Shown: piece after piece, positions 36,958 through 46,089 of the stretch
Numbering within the stretch: the first letter of the stretch is position 1
How the letters are laid out: the number at the start of each line of letters is the position of its first letter
NCBI GenBank assembly: GCA_963677165.2
Contig: CAXXSX010000001.1
Location: forward strand, 868,001 to 932,000
Reading direction: 5' to 3'
DNA: 64,000 nt
Source of the DNA: JAFGXT01 sp963677165
Lineage (GTDB): Bacteria; Verrucomicrobiota; Lentisphaeria; Victivallales; SZUA-371
Notes under the pieces: model-generated
Seen by the model: the letters and a program-made list of their open reading frames with translations, nothing else
Databases searched by the model: none
Told to the model about the DNA's origin: nothing
Program-made: the position numbers and the translations under genes

Positions 36958-37791
36958 ATGATTGAAACAGGCAAATACAATGAATTAGATGTCTATCGTG
37001 TAGTGGACTTTGGGGTCTACCTTTCTGATGGCGAGGATGAAATTCTTCTGCCACGCAAATATGTGCCGGAGGCTACTGAGGCTGGGGATACGCTGCGGGT
37101 ATTTGTCTATACCGATTCCGAGGACCGTCCGATTGCGACAACGCTGAAACCGAAAGCGGTCGTCGGAGATATTAAGCTGATGACGGTTGTTGATACGAAT
37201 GCGATCGGGGCATTTCTTGACTGGGGACTGGAAAAGGACTTGCTGGTGCCGTTTCGCGAACAGAAACAGCTGATGCAGAAAGGACATTCCTATGTGGTTA
37301 AGGTTCTGTTCGATCGGGTTAGTAAGCGGGTGATCGCGTCCAACCGTTATGCTTCATTCACCAAACATTGCGTCGACCAGCTGAAGCCTGGCGAAGAAGT
37401 CGATATCATTGTTTGCAACCAGACCGACATCGGGTATGTTTGTATTGTCAACGGCGAATATCTTGGAATGATCTATAAGAATGAAATTTTTACCCCGGTA
37501 AAGACCGGTGACGAACTCAAAGCTTACGTTAACCGTATCCGTACCGACCATAAAATTGACGTTGTTCTACGTAAACCCGGATTCAGCGGTGTGGAAGCGC
37601 AGAAAGAAGTTGTTATTGAAAAACTCAAAGCCGCCGGCGGACATCTTCCGTACGGCTCTAAGACCGATCCCGAAATCATCAAGCGTGAATTCAATATGAG
37701 CAAGAAAGTATTCAAACAGAATATCGGCATGCTCTACAAAAAACGTCTTATCACCATTGACGACGACGGTATCACCCTCGTAGAAAAATAG
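36958..37791 (+). CDS. CvfB/YitL-like S1-domain RNA-binding protein
   Basis: A 277-residue cytoplasmic protein of the CvfB family: three S1-type domains followed by a winged helix. The start YNELDVYRVVDFGVYLSD and AIGAFLDWGLEKDLLVPF are S1-domain beginnings; the C-terminus NMSKKVFKQNIGMLYKKRLI fits the winged helix. CvfB influences virulence and RNA metabolism in Gram-positives, but the biochemical role is not settled. AAAGGA precedes the ATG. The gene is bracketed by an inverted pair of repeats (D1/D2 and neighbouring sequence ending ATGAGCGCTT), unusual for a housekeeping-type gene. Confidence 0.9.
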   Translation: MIETGKYNELDVYRVVDFGVYLSDGEDEILLPRKYVPEATEAGDTLRVFVYTDSEDRPIATTLKPKAVVGDIKLMTVVDTNAIGAFLDWGLEKDLLVPFREQKQLMQKGHSYVVKVLFDRVSKRVIASNRYASFTKHCVDQLKPGEEVDIIVCNQTDIGYVCIVNGEYLGMIYKNEIFTPVKTGDELKAYVNRIRTDHKIDVVLRKPGFSGVEAQKEVVIEKLKAAGGHLPYGSKTDPEIIKREFNMSKKVFKQNIGMLYKKRLITIDDDGITLVEK

Positions 37792-37852
37792 GGCAGGGAA
37801 GCGCTCATCGCCGCGCAGGCGACCAGCAACGTGCCGGTGCGTTATTAATGGT

Positions 37853-37892
37853 GTTGATTTGGCTGAAAATAAATTTTCAGACTCAAATCAAC
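37853..37892 (-). repeat. D-family hairpin D2, downstream of cvfB-like gene
   Basis: GTTGATTTG/CAAATCAAC encloses CTGAAAAT/ATTTTCAG with a two-base loop, in inverted orientation relative to D1. The similarity to the upstream copy also takes in the ATGAGCGCTT end at about 37800, so the repeat flanking the gene is about 100 bases long. A short B-type fragment (GTTGCTTGTGATCTCCGAG) follows at 37911. Confidence 0.75.
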
Positions 37893-38029
37893 AACATGAC
37901 AGCCTAAAAAAGTTGCTTGTGATCTCCGAGTACAAAACGCATGTATACCGCAAACTTGCAGACACGTCTTTCCCATGTCTTTCATTTCCTTCAGATTAAC
38001 GCAATGACAGCTGATAATCCGCAAAGCTG

Positions 38030-38177
38030 AAAGATTCGTGCGAAATGTATTTTTCCGGGGTAGGGACGGTTCTCCGTAACCGTCAGCTGTTTTGTGCTTG
38101 AGCACAAAATCCCGGGAGACGGCGCGCTACGGAGAGCACGCCCTACCAAAATTCGTCTATTTCGCATGACTCTTTTA
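38030..38177 (-). repeat. A-family palindromic element, full-length inverted copy A4
   Basis: Complete copy with both outer stems (GAGTCATGCGAAAT against ATTTCGCACGAATC on the minus strand) and all three internal hairpins. Its first bases overlap the TAA stop of the LRR gene that begins at 39389, so the element either landed right at the gene end or supplies its stop codon. It may double as a transcript end. Confidence 0.8.
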
Positions 38178-39389
38178 TTTTTTTAACTTGTCCAGATGTT
38201 TTTGAATTACTCTGGCAAGGCCGCCCGTGTATCCTTCCTTATTCGTTTTATCACAATTAACATATACATGAGTTTTCAAGTCGAATAAAGGCGACAAGTC
38301 GGTTACCGGGGTATTCAACAGGAACAAATTTTTTAAGGTAGTCATTTTCGATAGCGCAGTCAGGTTCGAAACCTTCGTATTGGATATCGTCAGGTTTTCC
38401 AGCTTCAGATTTTTCAAAGGAGAGAGGTCGGTAACTTCCGTTCCTGTGATATCCAGGCGTTTTAAGGTTAGCTGATTTTGAAGCGGACTCAAATCTTTGA
38501 CGCGAGTATTCTTTAATACCAATTCTTTAATTTTAGTTTTTGCCAGCGGGGTCAGGTCCGTTACTGAGGTATCTGAAAGGTTCAGGTATCTTAATGACAT
38601 TCCTGCTAACGGAGAAAGATCTTTAACCTTGCTTTTATGGCAGTCAAGATGTTCAATCGGCGCACCTTTTAATGGACTCAGGTTTTCCACAGGAACATTT
38701 CTCAAGATGACGAACTTTAGAGGCATGCCCTTTAAGGGAGAGAGGTCGGAAATTTGGGTTTTTACTGTTGAAAACTCTTCCAGTTTCATACCTTTGAGGG
38801 GTGAGATATCTTCGACCAGGCAATAGTCAATTACTAACCTTCTGGGCTTCGTTCCCGCTAGAGGCGATAAATCTTTTAGCTGCAGTCCGGGGGCATAATA
38901 CGGTAAGCCAATATTTGTTAACGGCATACCTTTTATTGGAGTTAAATCTGAGACTGCAGTAGCCCAAATGTTTAGATTTTTAAGTTTCATTCCCCTAATG
39001 GGGGTAATATCTCTTATGCATGAAGTTATTTTGTGATATTCTTTCTGGGTAATTTTTAGACTTTTGGGTTTGTCATAAACAATCATAAGACTTACTATCG
39101 ACGGAATGAATTTATAATCAGAGTGGCATAAAAAATTGATGCCGGCTTTTGGGGGAGGACAAACCGGACTTTCCAGTACATATTTATCCGCGCCGTATTT
39201 CTTATTGCACTCAATCAGTCTGGCTTTCAACCGTTTAAACTGCCACTGGACAATTGGATTAGTAATTTGTTTTCGATAGGACATCGGTTTAACTTTATAC
39301 CATGTGTACATTGCTCCGATGCCTAACGCCAGAATTACTACCACGATCCCTGTACCGATCATCACCCATTTAGATATTGTCTTTTGCAT
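38175..39389 (-). CDS. Membrane-anchored LRR protein 1 (last gene of array)
   Basis: A 404-residue paralogue of the nine-gene array. One membrane anchor (about 8-31) follows MQKTISKW, then the shared module LIECNKKYGADKYVL, then SCIRDITPI, which opens 12 leucine-rich repeats of about 21 residues with consensus DLSPLKGMPLKxLxLxxTxV. Lys/Arg before the anchor suggests the repeats lie outside the cytoplasm (inference). Two further Cys (PVCPPPKAGINFLC) are found only here. The ATG has AAGGA inside the upstream gene's end. Function is unknown; LRR proteins bind partner proteins. The stop overlaps repeat A4. Confidence 0.85.
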   Translation of the reverse strand: MQKTISKWVMIGTGIVVVILALGIGAMYTWYKVKPMSYRKQITNPIVQWQFKRLKARLIECNKKYGADKYVLESPVCPPPKAGINFLCHSDYKFIPSIVSLMIVYDKPKSLKITQKEYHKITSCIRDITPIRGMKLKNLNIWATAVSDLTPIKGMPLTNIGLPYYAPGLQLKDLSPLAGTKPRRLVIDYCLVEDISPLKGMKLEEFSTVKTQISDLSPLKGMPLKFVILRNVPVENLSPLKGAPIEHLDCHKSKVKDLSPLAGMSLRYLNLSDTSVTDLTPLAKTKIKELVLKNTRVKDLSPLQNQLTLKRLDITGTEVTDLSPLKNLKLENLTISNTKVSNLTALSKMTTLKNLFLLNTPVTDLSPLFDLKTHVYVNCDKTNKEGYTGGLARVIQKHLDKLKK

Positions 39390-39394
39390 TTATT

Positions 39395-40681
39395 TCAATC
39401 CTTTTTAATGTTCTTCGGTTTTGAGGTATCCAAAAACTTCTGTATTTCCTCGGGTGTGCCGGTTTTATAGCCTGGGGCATCATTTATATGCAGGAGAATT
39501 TTAATTCCGGTTCCATACAAAGAACTCAGGTCAGTTATTCTTGTTCCCGTGATACAAATATCTTTTAATGTCTTAATTTTTGCGACAGGAGAAATATCCG
39601 TAATTTTTGTATTTCTGATTTCTATAAGTTTAAGAGTGGAATTGTGTTGCAGTGGGGTTAAGTCCGTAACCTCTTTTTCTGAGAGTCTCAGGTCTTGTAA
39701 TGGCAGATTCTTAATCGGGGAAATATCTTTAACTTTGTTTTGACACAAGGTTAAATATTGGATTTTTTTATTGGTCAACGGAGTTAAATCCACGACCTTT
39801 GTGTCTGTCAGTGTTAAAGTCTGTAAAGGCATACCTGATACCGGCGACAGGTTTTGAATTGGATTGTTCATACAAATTAAACGTTTGACAGGGGAGCTTT
39901 TTAGCGGTTCTAAATCTGTTATATTGGTTTGAATCAATCTCACGTAAGTTAAAGGCATTCTTCGTAATGGAGAAAGGTCATTTACCGGAGTGTTTTCCAG
40001 ACAGAGTAATTTCAGAGACATTCCTTTTAATGCAGAGATATTTTTAACTGGACAATTTTCGACTGAAAAGTTAATTAGTTTCATTCCTTTTAACACAGAA
40101 ATATCTTTAACAGAACAGTGTGCCATTGAAAACATTTTTAACCTCATTCCTTTTAAGGAAGAAAGGTCTTGTATCTTCTTTAGATTATTATTATTGCTGT
40201 TTTTCAGGGATAAGCAATTCAAAGGCATGCCTCGAATTGGTTCCAGGTCATAGACCGCAGTGTTTTCCAGCGCAAGAGTTTCTAGTTCCATTCCATGTAG
40301 AGGCGATATGTCTCTGATACATGACTTGATTTTATTTTTTTCATTAGTACTGAGCCAGGAATAGGGTTGTTTTAAACGAAAGGATATTACAGTTACTTTG
40401 GGAATAAATCCTTTTCCTAAAGACCAATCAATGTATATTCCCGGTTTGCGGGCCTTCTCATTTTTCAGCAGGTATTTATCGGCTCCGTATTCTCTGTTAC
40501 AGGAAATCAGCTTATTGCGCAGGTTATTTATATGCCATTGTCCCACGGGAAGACTGACGTATTTCCGATAGGACATCGGTTTTACTTTATACCATGTGTA
40601 CATTGCTCCGATGCCTAACGCCAGAACTACTACCACGATCCCTGTACCGATCATTGCCCATTTGGATATTGTCTTCTGCAT
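39395..40681 (-). CDS. Membrane-anchored LRR protein 2
   Basis: A 428-residue paralogue, the longest in the array, with 13 repeats. The anchor and YKVKPMSYRK segment are nearly identical to protein 1 at the DNA level, while the repeats differ. The module reads LISCNREYGADKYLL and SCIRDISPL. I use the ATG at 40681 (AAGGA nine bases upstream, in the end of the previous gene) rather than the TTG at 40690. It ends GTPEEIQKFLDTSKPKNIKK, the same tail as protein 3. Confidence 0.85.
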   Translation of the reverse strand: MQKTISKWAMIGTGIVVVVLALGIGAMYTWYKVKPMSYRKYVSLPVGQWHINNLRNKLISCNREYGADKYLLKNEKARKPGIYIDWSLGKGFIPKVTVISFRLKQPYSWLSTNEKNKIKSCIRDISPLHGMELETLALENTAVYDLEPIRGMPLNCLSLKNSNNNNLKKIQDLSSLKGMRLKMFSMAHCSVKDISVLKGMKLINFSVENCPVKNISALKGMSLKLLCLENTPVNDLSPLRRMPLTYVRLIQTNITDLEPLKSSPVKRLICMNNPIQNLSPVSGMPLQTLTLTDTKVVDLTPLTNKKIQYLTLCQNKVKDISPIKNLPLQDLRLSEKEVTDLTPLQHNSTLKLIEIRNTKITDISPVAKIKTLKDICITGTRITDLSSLYGTGIKILLHINDAPGYKTGTPEEIQKFLDTSKPKNIKKD

Positions 40682-40686
40682 ATATT

Positions 40687-41874
40687 TCAATCCTTTTTGA
40701 TGTTCTTCGGTTTTGAGGCATCCAAAAACTTTTGTATTTCCTCGGGAGTGCCGGTTTCATAGTATTTTTTGTGGCCGTCATTAACGTACAGATTAATTTT
40801 TATTTTAGTTCCGAACAAAGGAGTCAGATCGGTTATATTCGTTTCTACTAGAGTAATTCCCTTTAATGTTTTGCTTTTAGCGAGAGGGGAAATATCTGTG
40901 ATTTTTGTCTTCCTGAGATATAGCCGCTGAAGAGACTTATTTTGCTGCAATGGAGATAAATCAGTAATATCTGTTTCTATGAGGCTTAGGCTGATTAAAG
41001 GTAGATTTTGTAGAGGTGAGATATTTTTTACCAAACCTCGATATAATGTTATATGTTCAATTTTTTTATTGCACAATGGGGTTAAATCCTCTACTTTAGT
41101 GTCATTTAGTACTAATCTTTGCAGGGGCATTTTGACTAACGGGGATAAATCTTTTACAGGGCATTCAATGCAATCTAATGACTGAATAGGAGATTTCTTT
41201 AACGGCTCCAGACTTGTTACCTGAGTTCCAATCAAGACAACACGTTCCAGTGGCATTCCCTTTAAGACTGAAATATCTTTTATATTACAATTTGCTACTG
41301 ATAATGCTTTTAATTTCATTCCTTTTAACGGGGAGATATCGGTAATTTTTTTTCTATTTTCATTATTTCCGGGAAGGGGTAGACTGAGTTTTGTCAATGG
41401 CATACCGCGTAATGGACTTAGATCATTTACTGCAGTACATGATAAATCCAGATGTTCTAGTTTCATTCCATACAATGGCGATATATTTCTGATGCACGAG
41501 ACAGTTTTTGTGTAATCTTTAGGTCCCCTAGAACCTGGACCTACGATTCCAAAGAAGATTTTTATAATTGTGGGAAGAAATCCGGAACCGGGTTTCCAGT
41601 TTATGAATATTCTATCTTCACCTGAATTTACCTTCTTATCCAGTAAATATTTATCTGCGCCATATTCTTTGTTGCAGGCGATCAGATTAGCCCTTAGATT
41701 TTTCATGCGCCATTCGACGATAGGCGTATTGATGTGTTTCCAATAACCTTTCGGATCGATTTTATACCATGTGAAAAGTCCACTAACGATTAATGCCAGA
41801 ACTATTACCACGATCCCTGTACCGATTATAACCCATTTAGATATTTGCTTCTGTATACTCTGCGTTTTTTCCAT
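40687..41874 (-). CDS. Membrane-anchored LRR protein 3
   Basis: A 395-residue paralogue with 11 repeats. It begins MEKTQSIQKQISKW, a few residues longer than proteins 1 and 2. About 105 bases covering WKHINTPIVEWRMKNLRANL (41660-41764) are identical to gene 4, a sign of recent duplication or gene conversion. Its ATG shares one base with the gene 4 stop (TAATG). The tail is again GTPEEIQKFLDASKPKNIKK. Confidence 0.85.
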   Translation of the reverse strand: MEKTQSIQKQISKWVIIGTGIVVIVLALIVSGLFTWYKIDPKGYWKHINTPIVEWRMKNLRANLIACNKEYGADKYLLDKKVNSGEDRIFINWKPGSGFLPTIIKIFFGIVGPGSRGPKDYTKTVSCIRNISPLYGMKLEHLDLSCTAVNDLSPLRGMPLTKLSLPLPGNNENRKKITDISPLKGMKLKALSVANCNIKDISVLKGMPLERVVLIGTQVTSLEPLKKSPIQSLDCIECPVKDLSPLVKMPLQRLVLNDTKVEDLTPLCNKKIEHITLYRGLVKNISPLQNLPLISLSLIETDITDLSPLQQNKSLQRLYLRKTKITDISPLAKSKTLKGITLVETNITDLTPLFGTKIKINLYVNDGHKKYYETGTPEEIQKFLDASKPKNIKKD

Positions 41875-42737
41875 TAGCGCTTTTTCTTGGATTGATTTAA
41901 ATACTTTTGCATTTCTTCTGGTGGTCCAATTATATATCCTTTCTTTGGGGCTTCTCCCCGGTAAAGGAGTATTGTAATTCCGGTTCCATATAAAGGTGAT
42001 AGATCGACTATTTTAGTACCTATGATAGAAAGAAGTTTTAATGTTTTGAGTTTTGACAGGGGCGAAATATCACTTATCGGTGTGTTTTTTAGCCATAAAT
42101 ATCCCAGAGGCATTGTTTGTAATGCAGAGATACCTTTTACCTGGCAATTTTCAATTGAAAGGTCTATTAGTTTCATTCCTTTTAATGGTGAAATATCTAA
42201 AACTTCTTTGGGGATTTTAGTGTTTGAAATATTGGGAAGAGCTAATTTTACCAATGGCATCCCACGCAAAGGTTTGAGGTTATGAACCGCTGTGTATGAT
42301 AAATTCAGATTCTTTAAACGCATTCCATGCAATGGAGATATATCTCTTATTGATGAGACAATTGTAGGTTTATTTTTCATTATATTGGCGTTTGTTGAGC
42401 CAAATATGATGAAGTTGAGTTTTACAATAGAGGGCAAAAAGTCTGAACCTGGTTCCCAGTCTATAACGATTCTATCTTTACCAATATTCACATCATTATT
42501 ATCCAGCAGATATTTATCTGCACCATATTCTTTGTTGCAGGCGATCAGATTAGCCCTTAGATTTTTCATGCGCCATTCGACGATAGGCGTATTGATGTGT
42601 TTCCAATAACCTTTCGGATCGATTTTAAACCAGGTAAACATTCCACCGACGACCAAAGCCAGAACAGCTGTTATGATTACTGTACTAATCACAGTCCATT
42701 TTGATATGGTTTTCTGTAAATTTTGCGTTTTTTCCAT
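41874..42737 (-). CDS. Membrane-anchored LRR protein 4 (shortest)
   Basis: A 287-residue paralogue with only 6 repeats. The module LIACNKEYGADKYLL is kept, but the second conserved Cys is replaced (SSIRDISPL where the others have SCIRDISPL). Its anchor region is almost identical to protein 3. It starts and ends in one-base TAATG overlaps with its neighbours. The lost Cys and short repeat tract suggest relaxed constraint or a specialised member. Confidence 0.83.
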   Translation of the reverse strand: MEKTQNLQKTISKWTVISTVIITAVLALVVGGMFTWFKIDPKGYWKHINTPIVEWRMKNLRANLIACNKEYGADKYLLDNNDVNIGKDRIVIDWEPGSDFLPSIVKLNFIIFGSTNANIMKNKPTIVSSIRDISPLHGMRLKNLNLSYTAVHNLKPLRGMPLVKLALPNISNTKIPKEVLDISPLKGMKLIDLSIENCQVKGISALQTMPLGYLWLKNTPISDISPLSKLKTLKLLSIIGTKIVDLSPLYGTGITILLYRGEAPKKGYIIGPPEEMQKYLNQSKKKR

Positions 42738-43660
42738 TATTGCTTTTTCTTCGATTGATTTAAATACTTTTGTATTTCTTCGGGACTTCCTACAGCGTAT
42801 TCTGTTTCTGGTTCATTTGGGGGAATCAGGTAGACCTTTAGGTTTTTGCCAAATAAAGGAGTAAGGTCGGGAACTATGGTATTGCCTATAGCAAGGATTT
42901 CTAAAGGTGCATTTTTTAATGGACTCAGGTCTTTTACCGGAACATCAATCAAATCAACGAATTTCAAAGGCATTCCCTTCAGGACAGAGATATCGGAAAT
43001 ACTAGTTTTTACTACTCTGAATCGTTCAAGTTTCATCCCTTTGAGTGGAGAAATATCTTTAACGGGGCAGTTTCCTAAATATAATGAAGTTAACTTCATT
43101 CCTTTTAAGGGAGAGAGGTCGCTTACTCTCTGGGGACTATTTTCAAACTCTGTAAACGAGATATCTAAACTTTTCAAAGGCATGCCTCTAAGCGGTTCTA
43201 AATCATGAACTGCGGTATCCGATAATGAAAGGCCATATAATTTCATCCCTTTGAGTGGTGAAATATCTCGAATACATGACAATATTTTATTTGCCTCTTC
43301 CTGGCTAAGGGCGGGATCACGGGGGGAAAAGGGATCTTCATTTGACCAAAATCCGAAATGATAAAATTCGGGGAGGAAAAATTTACTATCAGGTCTCCAG
43401 CGTATGAGGAGTCCTGGTTTATTTGAGGACTGGTCTGACAAAAGATATTTATCCGCTCCATATTTTTTATTGCATTCAATGAGCTCCGTTCTCAAATTAT
43501 TGATACGCCATTCGATAATGGGCATATTTATATATTCAAAATAAGTATACGGACTGATTTTGTGCCATGCATACACCCCAATAATGATGACAGCAAATGC
43601 CACTGCAATAATCATTGCCCATTTGGATATTGTTTTTTGTATGTTTTTCGTTTTTTCCAT
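42737..43660 (-). CDS. Membrane-anchored LRR protein 5
   Basis: A 307-residue paralogue with 7 repeats. The anchor is different (AMIIAVAFAVIIIGVYAW) and is followed by HKISPYTYFEYINMPIIEW. The module LIECNKKYGADKYLL and SCIRDISPL are kept, with a longer linker between them (DPFSPRDPALSQEEANK). It joins gene 6 and gene 4 by TAATG overlaps. The tail is YAVGSPEEIQKYLNQSKKK. Confidence 0.83.
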   Translation of the reverse strand: MEKTKNIQKTISKWAMIIAVAFAVIIIGVYAWHKISPYTYFEYINMPIIEWRINNLRTELIECNKKYGADKYLLSDQSSNKPGLLIRWRPDSKFFLPEFYHFGFWSNEDPFSPRDPALSQEEANKILSCIRDISPLKGMKLYGLSLSDTAVHDLEPLRGMPLKSLDISFTEFENSPQRVSDLSPLKGMKLTSLYLGNCPVKDISPLKGMKLERFRVVKTSISDISVLKGMPLKFVDLIDVPVKDLSPLKNAPLEILAIGNTIVPDLTPLFGKNLKVYLIPPNEPETEYAVGSPEEIQKYLNQSKKKQ

Positions 43661-44868
43661 TATCGTTCGTTCTTGGATTGATTTCGTTTTTTCTGTATTT
43701 CTTCGGCTTTGCCATGGACATTTTCATCATGAATTTTTGTGTATATTATCACTTGGGAACCGAACAGAGGCGAATAATCGGTGATTCTTGTGCCTTGAGT
43801 ATGTAGCTGCTCTAATGTTTTTATTTTGGCCAGCGGGGTAATATCCGAAATTTTAGTATAAGAAATATCTAATTCCTTCAGGGTTTTACTTTTTGCCAGA
43901 GGGGAGATGTCCGTTACGTTGGTTTCAACCAGGTTTAAATATTTAAGCGGCAGATTTTCAAGCGGGGAAATATCTTTAACCGGAGCGCGAAGTAAAAACA
44001 AATAATCAATTTTTTTATTGGCTAAAGGAGTTAAATCTGCAACTTTTGTATCGGGGATATATACGTTTTTTAGCGGCATTTTGATAAGAGGTGATAAGTT
44101 GTTTATTGGAGTGTCGTAGCAAATGAAATCTTCAATCGGAGCTCCCCTAAGAGGTTCCAGGTCTGTTACTTTAAGTTTAGCAAGAGTGATTCTTTGTAAC
44201 GGCATTCCCTTTAAGGCTGAAATATCCGAGACAGGTGCGTCTTGAATGGAAATTGATTGCAGGGGCATCCCTTTTAAAACAGAGATATCTTTAACGGAAC
44301 AGTGGGCTATTGAAAACTCTCTTAACATCATTCCTTTCAAAGGAGACAGGTCCTTTATTTTTTTAGGATTCTTATGATTATTGCTGTTGGGAAGGTGTAA
44401 GGAGTATAGCGGCATGCCGCGAATCGGTTCCAAATCATAAACAGCCGTGCTTTGCAGAATAAGATCATTTATTTTCATTCCTTTCAGGGGGGATATGTCC
44501 CTGATGCATGATTTGGCTTTCTCTGTTTCTTCCAAACTAATACCGGAACCGGTATCAATTAGATTGAAGCTTATAATTGAAATCGTTGGAAAAAATTCCA
44601 GTCCCGTTTCCCATTGGATAGATAGTTCCGGATTGCCGATCTTAGAATTTGGCAGCAGATACTTGTCTGCGCCATATTTTTTATTACAGGCAACAAGTCT
44701 GTTTCTTAAATTATTTATCCGCCACTGACCTATCGGTTTACTTACATATTTCCAATAACTTGCTGGTTTGACTTCATACCACAGGTACAAAGCGCCGATG
44801 GCGATAGCAACAAGAACTGCTGTTGCCACGGCAATAATCACGGCCCATTTTGATATAGTCTTCTGCAT
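43660..44868 (-). CDS. Membrane-anchored LRR protein 6
   Basis: A 402-residue paralogue with 12 repeats, anchor AVIIAVATAVLVAIAIGALY and module LVACNKKYGADKYLL then SCIRDISPL. The order of repeat types matches protein 7 (DLTPLANKKI, DISPLENLPL late in the tract). It follows gene 7 with no gap (stop TAA directly before ATG). The last repeat is DYSPLFGSQV. Confidence 0.85.
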   Translation of the reverse strand: MQKTISKWAVIIAVATAVLVAIAIGALYLWYEVKPASYWKYVSKPIGQWRINNLRNRLVACNKKYGADKYLLPNSKIGNPELSIQWETGLEFFPTISIISFNLIDTGSGISLEETEKAKSCIRDISPLKGMKINDLILQSTAVYDLEPIRGMPLYSLHLPNSNNHKNPKKIKDLSPLKGMMLREFSIAHCSVKDISVLKGMPLQSISIQDAPVSDISALKGMPLQRITLAKLKVTDLEPLRGAPIEDFICYDTPINNLSPLIKMPLKNVYIPDTKVADLTPLANKKIDYLFLLRAPVKDISPLENLPLKYLNLVETNVTDISPLAKSKTLKELDISYTKISDITPLAKIKTLEQLHTQGTRITDYSPLFGSQVIIYTKIHDENVHGKAEEIQKKRNQSKNER

Positions 44869-46089
44869 TTACTTCTTCTTTTCCTTTTTTTTCAACTTTG
44901 CGGCATCTAAAAACTTTTGTATTTTCTCGGGAGTTCCTCTCAGATATCTTTTTCCCGTATATAGACGGATTGTAACGTTTAAGTCAAGCAAAGGAGTTAC
45001 ATCGGTTGCTGGTGTTTGAGATAGAGAGAGGTTCCTCAATGTTTTTATTTCCGCCAGTGGGCTTAAATCAGTAATTTCAGTATGTTGTATATACAGGTCT
45101 TCGAGAGTCGTACTGTTTTTCAATGGGGAGAGATCAGTTACTTTCGTGTTTGACATTAGTAGTCGTTCTAATGGCAGATTTTCGAGTGGTGAAATATCCT
45201 TGATTTTTGTGTCATGTATGGCTAAAACCGTAATGCTTTTATTGGCTAAAGGAGTCAAATCCGTGACCTTGGTGCAAGCAATAGATAATTTTTGCAGTGG
45301 AACTTTTGACAGGGGAGACAGGTCTTTTATTGGGGTCATTGAACAATCTAAATCTTTTATTGGTGATTTGCTTAGCGGTTTGATACTTGTTATTGGAATA
45401 CCATCTATGCGGACCCATTTCACAGGCATTCCTTCCAACGCGGAAATATCCGAAACGGGAGAATTTTGCAGATAAAGTGTTTCTAAAGGCATTCCTCTCA
45501 AAGCTGAGATATCTTTGACCTTGCTCTTATTGATCATTAGAATCGTTAATTTCATACCCTTCAAGGGGGACAAGTCTTTTATTTCTTTCAGGCTGTTATT
45601 GTCTGGCTGGATTGGGAGATACAAAAACTTAAGAGGTATTCCGTGAATTGGTTTCAGGTCATCAACAGCGGTATTTATTAGGTCAAGATAGACCATCTTT
45701 ATTCCTCGCATTGGAGATATATCTCGAATACATGACCTGATTTTATTTTCTTCTTCTGGAGTTATACTATTGGAGGCCGAGTATTTAAAGATGATCGTGA
45801 TAATAGATGGAAGAAATTCATCTCCCGGTACACATTTGATATATATTCCCTGTTTGCTTGATACTCCGTTCTCCAGCAGGTATTTATCTGCACCATATTT
45901 TCTGTTGCAGGCTATGAGGTCGGCTCGCAAATTTTTCATACGCCATTCAACGATGGGTTTAGTGATGTATATCTTGTAGTCTATGGGGTTGATTTTATAC
46001 CATGCGTATAGCGTACCTATAGCAACAGCAACAAGAACTGCTGTCATGACAGCAATAATCACGGCCCATTTTGATATCGTCTTCTGCAT
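44869..46089 (-). CDS. Membrane-anchored LRR protein 7
   Basis: A 406-residue paralogue with 12 repeats. The anchor is close to that of protein 6 and the module reads LIACNRKYGADKYLL then SCIRDISPM. Repeats include DLTPLANKSI and DISPLENLPL, shared with protein 8. It is directly abutted by both neighbours. The C-terminal tail is strongly basic (DAAKLKKKEKKK). Confidence 0.85.
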   Translation of the reverse strand: MQKTISKWAVIIAVMTAVLVAVAIGTLYAWYKINPIDYKIYITKPIVEWRMKNLRADLIACNRKYGADKYLLENGVSSKQGIYIKCVPGDEFLPSIITIIFKYSASNSITPEEENKIRSCIRDISPMRGIKMVYLDLINTAVDDLKPIHGIPLKFLYLPIQPDNNSLKEIKDLSPLKGMKLTILMINKSKVKDISALRGMPLETLYLQNSPVSDISALEGMPVKWVRIDGIPITSIKPLSKSPIKDLDCSMTPIKDLSPLSKVPLQKLSIACTKVTDLTPLANKSITVLAIHDTKIKDISPLENLPLERLLMSNTKVTDLSPLKNSTTLEDLYIQHTEITDLSPLAEIKTLRNLSLSQTPATDVTPLLDLNVTIRLYTGKRYLRGTPEKIQKFLDAAKLKKKEKKK

